DNA from: Methylorubrum salsuginis | Lineage (GTDB): Bacteria > Pseudomonadota > Alphaproteobacteria > Rhizobiales > Beijerinckiaceae | Length of the DNA stretch: 64,000 nucleotides | Assembly (NCBI RefSeq): GCF_900114375.1 | Contig: NZ_FOSV01000001.1 | Coordinates: 186,001-250,000 of the forward strand | Direction of reading: 5' to 3' | In this document: piece by piece, positions 61,730 through 64,000 of the stretch | Position numbering within the stretch: position 1 is the first letter of the stretch | Layout of the letters: each line of letters starts with the position of its first letter | Notes under the pieces: generated by a model | Told to the model about the DNA's origin: nothing | Seen by the model: only the letters and a program-made list of their open reading frames with translations | Databases searched by the model: none | Translations under genes and position numbers: made by a program

Positions 61730-62959
61730 GTGACGGTCCCGGATCCGACTTCCCCCCTCCCCGCTCTCCCGCCGCGCTTCGAGGTGGCGGTGGTCGGCGC
61801 CGGGGCGGTCGGACTCGCGGCCGCTCTGGCGCTCGCCCGCGACGGCGTGACGACCGCCCTGGTCGGGCGCCACGCGCCGGTCGCCGACGGGCGCACCGTC
61901 GCGCTTCTCGACGGCTCGGTGCGGCTGCTCACCGCCCTCGGCGCCTGGAGCGAGATCGGCCCCCATGCGGCGCCGCTCGCCGAGATGCATCTCGTCGACG
62001 ACACGGGCAGCCTGTTTCGCCCGCCGCCGGCCCGGTTCTCGGCCGCCGAGATCGGCCTCGAGGCGTTCGGCTGGAACGTCGAGAGCGCCCGCCTCGTCGA
62101 GACCCTGCGGCGCCAGGCCCGCGTCACCCCCGGCCTGACCCTGTTCGAGGCGGATTCCACCGGAATGCAGCGCACCGAGGGCGCGGCGATCCTCACCCTG
62201 GCGAATGGGGAGAGCCTCGCGGCGCAGCTCGTCGTCGGCGCCGACGGGGGCCGCTCGCCCCTGCGGCAGACGGCGGGGTTGCGGACGCGGGAATGGTCGT
62301 ACCCGCAAGGCGCGCTGACGACGCTGCTCGCCCACGAGCGGCCCCACCGCGACGTCTCCACCGAGTTCCACACCCGCAACGGGCCCTTCACCCTGGTGCC
62401 GCTGCCCGGCGGGCACCGCTCCAGCCTCGTCTGGGTCACGGGCGAGCGGGCGGCCAAGCGCCTGTCCGCCCTCGACGATGCCGCACTGGCGGCGGCGGTG
62501 GAGCATCAGGCCCGCTCGATGCTCGGCGCGATGCGGATCGACGGGCCGCGCGGCCTCGTGCCGATGCGGGGATTGTCGGTGGCAAGCCCGGTGGCCGAGC
62601 GCCTCGCGCTGATCGGCGAGGCCGCCCACGTCTTCCCGCCGATCGGGGCGCAGGGGCTGAACCTCGGCCTGCGCGACGCCGCGGCGCTCCGCGACGCCGT
62701 GTTGTCCGCCCGCGAGGCCGGGCGCGATCCGGGGACGTCCGCGTCCCTCGCGGGCTTCGCCCGTGGCCGGGGCATCGACGCCCGCCTGCGCGGGGCGGCG
62801 GTGGACATGCTCAACCGCTCGCTGCTGACCGACCTCGTGCCGGTCGATGCCCTGCGGGGCCTCGGCCTCGTCGTCCTCTCCTCGGTCGCCCCGTTGCGCC
62901 GCCTCGTCATGCGCGAGGGCGTGCAGCCGCGGCTCGGGGCGCCCCGGCTGATGCGCTGA
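61730..62959 (+). CDS. UbiH/Coq6-family FAD monooxygenase
   Basis: The 409-residue flavoprotein has VAVVGAGAVGLAAALALARDG (FAD), VVGADGGRSPLRQ (the DG motif), and the ubiquinone-hydroxylase signature IGEAAHVFPPIGAQGLNLGLRD. It adds a hydroxyl group to the ubiquinone ring during synthesis; which carbon (C5, C6 or C1) is unclear as alphaproteobacterial enzymes vary (UbiH, UbiL, UbiM). The GTG start at 61730 is followed by TVPDPTSP. A hairpin follows the stop. Confidence 0.85.
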   Translation: MTVPDPTSPLPALPPRFEVAVVGAGAVGLAAALALARDGVTTALVGRHAPVADGRTVALLDGSVRLLTALGAWSEIGPHAAPLAEMHLVDDTGSLFRPPPARFSAAEIGLEAFGWNVESARLVETLRRQARVTPGLTLFEADSTGMQRTEGAAILTLANGESLAAQLVVGADGGRSPLRQTAGLRTREWSYPQGALTTLLAHERPHRDVSTEFHTRNGPFTLVPLPGGHRSSLVWVTGERAAKRLSALDDAALAAAVEHQARSMLGAMRIDGPRGLVPMRGLSVASPVAERLALIGEAAHVFPPIGAQGLNLGLRDAAALRDAVLSAREAGRDPGTSASLAGFARGRGIDARLRGAAVDMLNRSLLTDLVPVDALRGLGLVVLSSVAPLRRLVMREGVQPRLGAPRLMR

Positions 62960-62968
62960 CGCTTATCC

Positions 62969-62987
62969 CCTCCCCACAGGGGGGAGG
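62969..62987 (+). terminator. short hairpin after the UbiH-like gene
   Basis: CCTCCCC (62969-62975) and GGGGAGG (62981-62987) flank a 5-base loop, 10 bp after the stop. It is a plausible weak terminator without T-tract. Confidence 0.4.
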
Positions 62988-63044
62988 AGAACGACTCGTC
63001 CGGCTCGCCGGGAGACCTACGAAGACGCTCACATCAAAAAAGAA

Positions 63045-63497
63045 TCACAAAAACGCGCCGTACAGGTCCACCGTCTCGAACCCCCGCTCCGCCAAGCGCT
63101 CGGCCAGCACCCTGCGATGGCAGCGGGCGGGGTCGCGCTCGAAGCAGAGCAGGCAGGTGGGCGCGCGGGCGGCCAGCTCCGCCAGCCCGTCGAGGGCGAG
63201 ACCGCCATCGGCGGTGTCGAGCACCTCGTCGCAGTAGATCTTGCGCATCAGCCCGGCATCGTGGGCGCGGGCGGCCTCGCGGCCGGACTTCGGGGTGCCG
63301 AGACTCCGAAAATGCTCGTAGCCGAGGCCCGCCTCCTCAAGGCCCGCCTTCAGCGCGCCCTTCGAGAAGCCGCGCTTGCGCGAGTTGGCCACCGCCCGCA
63401 CGTCGGCCAGCACCCTCACCCCCGCCTCCGTCAGGGCGGCGTGCAGCCGCTCGGGGGCCAAGCCTTCGTATCCGATGGTGAACAGAGTGTTGCGCAT
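63045..63497 (-). CDS. DUF488-family protein
   Basis: The 150-residue protein matches DUF488: FTIGYEGLAPERLHAALTEAGVRVLADVRAVANSRKRGFSK, HFRSLGTPK, and CLLCFERDPARCHRRVLAE with a conserved Cys-Cys-His cluster. The family is of unknown function; a nucleic-acid or metal-linked role has been suggested. It ends shortly before the UbiH-like gene on the opposite strand. The start is the ATG at 63497. Confidence 0.85.
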   Translation of the reverse strand: MRNTLFTIGYEGLAPERLHAALTEAGVRVLADVRAVANSRKRGFSKGALKAGLEEAGLGYEHFRSLGTPKSGREAARAHDAGLMRKIYCDEVLDTADGGLALDGLAELAARAPTCLLCFERDPARCHRRVLAERLAERGFETVDLYGAFL

Positions 63498-63695
63498 GGA
63501 ACGCTCGATCGAAATCCGAGACGGATGAAGGCATTAGCGCGGGACCTCGATACCGCCGGGGCGGCCTAGGCCGGCCTATGTGCCCGGTTTGCAACGGCTT
63601 CCGGAAATCCGCCGCAATGCTGGCAAAGCTCTGTTAACCGCCCGCGGGGCATCGAATACCCATTGATTTCGCACGCGGGAAGTGGCGGGCCATCG

Positions 63696-64000
63696 ATGTC
63701 GCAGGACACCGGGTATACCTCTCAACGCCCTGCGGCTCCGCGCGCCTGGCTGAAGCGGGGGTTCGCCGCCGCGCTGCTGTCCGGGCTCGCGGCCTGCGCC
63801 TCGCAGAGCGACTTCTACCCCACCAAGGGTGACGTGAAGCCCCATCCGGGCGTGGCCAAGGCCAAGAACCACCCGATCCAGGGCATCGACATCTCGAAGT
63901 GGCAGGGCCCGATCGACTGGGCCTCGGTCAAGGGCGCGGGCACGCAGTTCGCCTTCATCAAGGCGACCGAGGGCGGCGACCACGTCGACGAGCGCTTCCG
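63696..64000 (+). CDS. start of a GH25 lysozyme-like lipoprotein (3' truncated)
   Basis: The open frame from the ATG at 63696 runs off the window end; about 101 residues are visible. A lipobox LSGLAAC (cleavage before Cys near residue 34) follows a basic N-terminus. After a linker of about 25 residues the GH25 muramidase fold begins: IQGIDISKWQGPIDWASVKG, then FAFIKATEGGDHVDERF. The Asp of GIDIS is the first catalytic acidic residue. It should cleave peptidoglycan at the outer-membrane side or periplasm. The second catalytic acid lies beyond the window. Confidence 0.85.
   Translation, partial: MSQDTGYTSQRPAAPRAWLKRGFAAALLSGLAACASQSDFYPTKGDVKPHPGVAKAKNHPIQGIDISKWQGPIDWASVKGAGTQFAFIKATEGGDHVDERF

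Noticed and set aside
1..64000. Interpreting the whole window as a plasmid because of RepA
   Set aside because: tmk, holB, metG, rimO, proC, tsaC, trcR and the pab operon are core chromosomal genes, so a chromosome (or at least a chromid) is far likelier.
1..64000. tRNA, rRNA and riboswitch genes
   Set aside because: The gaps between genes were read for T-loop-like GGTTCGAATCC sequence and conserved aptamer cores; none was found. Weak or divergent structures could be missed without a covariance search.

Overview
The DNA is very GC-rich, with GTG and TTG starts used beside ATG and genes tightly packed in short operons. The gene content is alphaproteobacterial: a TrcR (DUF1013) cell-cycle regulator, UbiK, YbjN beside ProC, a metG-TatD-MBL operon, a Coq6/UbiH-type hydroxylase and a bacteriophytochrome with its heme oxygenase. 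A facultative methylotroph of the Methylobacterium/Methylorubrum group fits best. That is inference from protein style and gene order, not a database match. The window looks chromosomal: most genes are single-copy housekeeping functions, and no transposase, integrase, phage gene, CRISPR array, rRNA or tRNA was seen.

Layout. 1-5 kb: the tail of a Pls/PosA synthetase-like protein, a small Cys/Met-rich exported peptide, a RibD-like reductase, a VOC protein, then an SDR and a lipoamide-dehydrogenase-like flavoprotein behind a candidate general-stress (EcfG) promoter. 5-8.6 kb: a phytochrome kinase with a PYP-like N-terminal domain, followed by heme oxygenase. 8.7-15.7 kb: tmk-holB, a membrane acyltransferase, metG-TatD-MBL. 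15.7-20 kb: a truncated globin, an SGNH hydrolase, a repeat-filled gap, an orphan kinase and an EamA exporter. 20-26.4 kb: a translationally coupled SDR/esterase/Baeyer-Villiger-type monooxygenase operon, an MFS carrier and a second hydrolase. 26.4-29.4 kb: an odd Gly/Pro-rich protein and an OmpR/EnvZ-like pair. 29.5-38.7 kb: ubiK, YbjN, proC, TetR, a large acyl-CoA dehydrogenase, Sua5/TsaC, wrbA with a divergent LysR gene, and trcR. 38.8-46 kb: a diguanylate cyclase, an HD-GYP protein and an RND efflux pump. 46-50 kb: mazG, then a plasmid-type replication module. 50-64 kb: a patatin, an HpcH/HpaI lyase, hspQ, DoxX, rimO, the complete pabB-pabA-pabC operon, pncA, a quinone reductase, small paired genes, a UbiH-like hydroxylase, DUF488 and the start of a GH25 lysozyme.

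The most remarkable region is 47.4-50.1 kb. Seven 19-bp iterons are phased close to 11-bp multiples, with a perfect DnaA box upstream. They precede a RepA_C-family initiator, a tract of GGAAT-type palindromes and a coiled-coil/HARE-type winged-helix protein. It has the anatomy of an iteron plasmid origin but sits among chromosomal genes.

Other items worth attention: the PYP-like domain of the phytochrome has lost the chromophore cysteine. The 20-23 kb operon matches the mycobacterial mymA-lipR-sadH enzyme set and could turn an alcohol into a ketone, an ester and then hydrolysed products. A modular multi-hairpin repeat occurs four times; three copies exactly fill the gaps between convergent genes.
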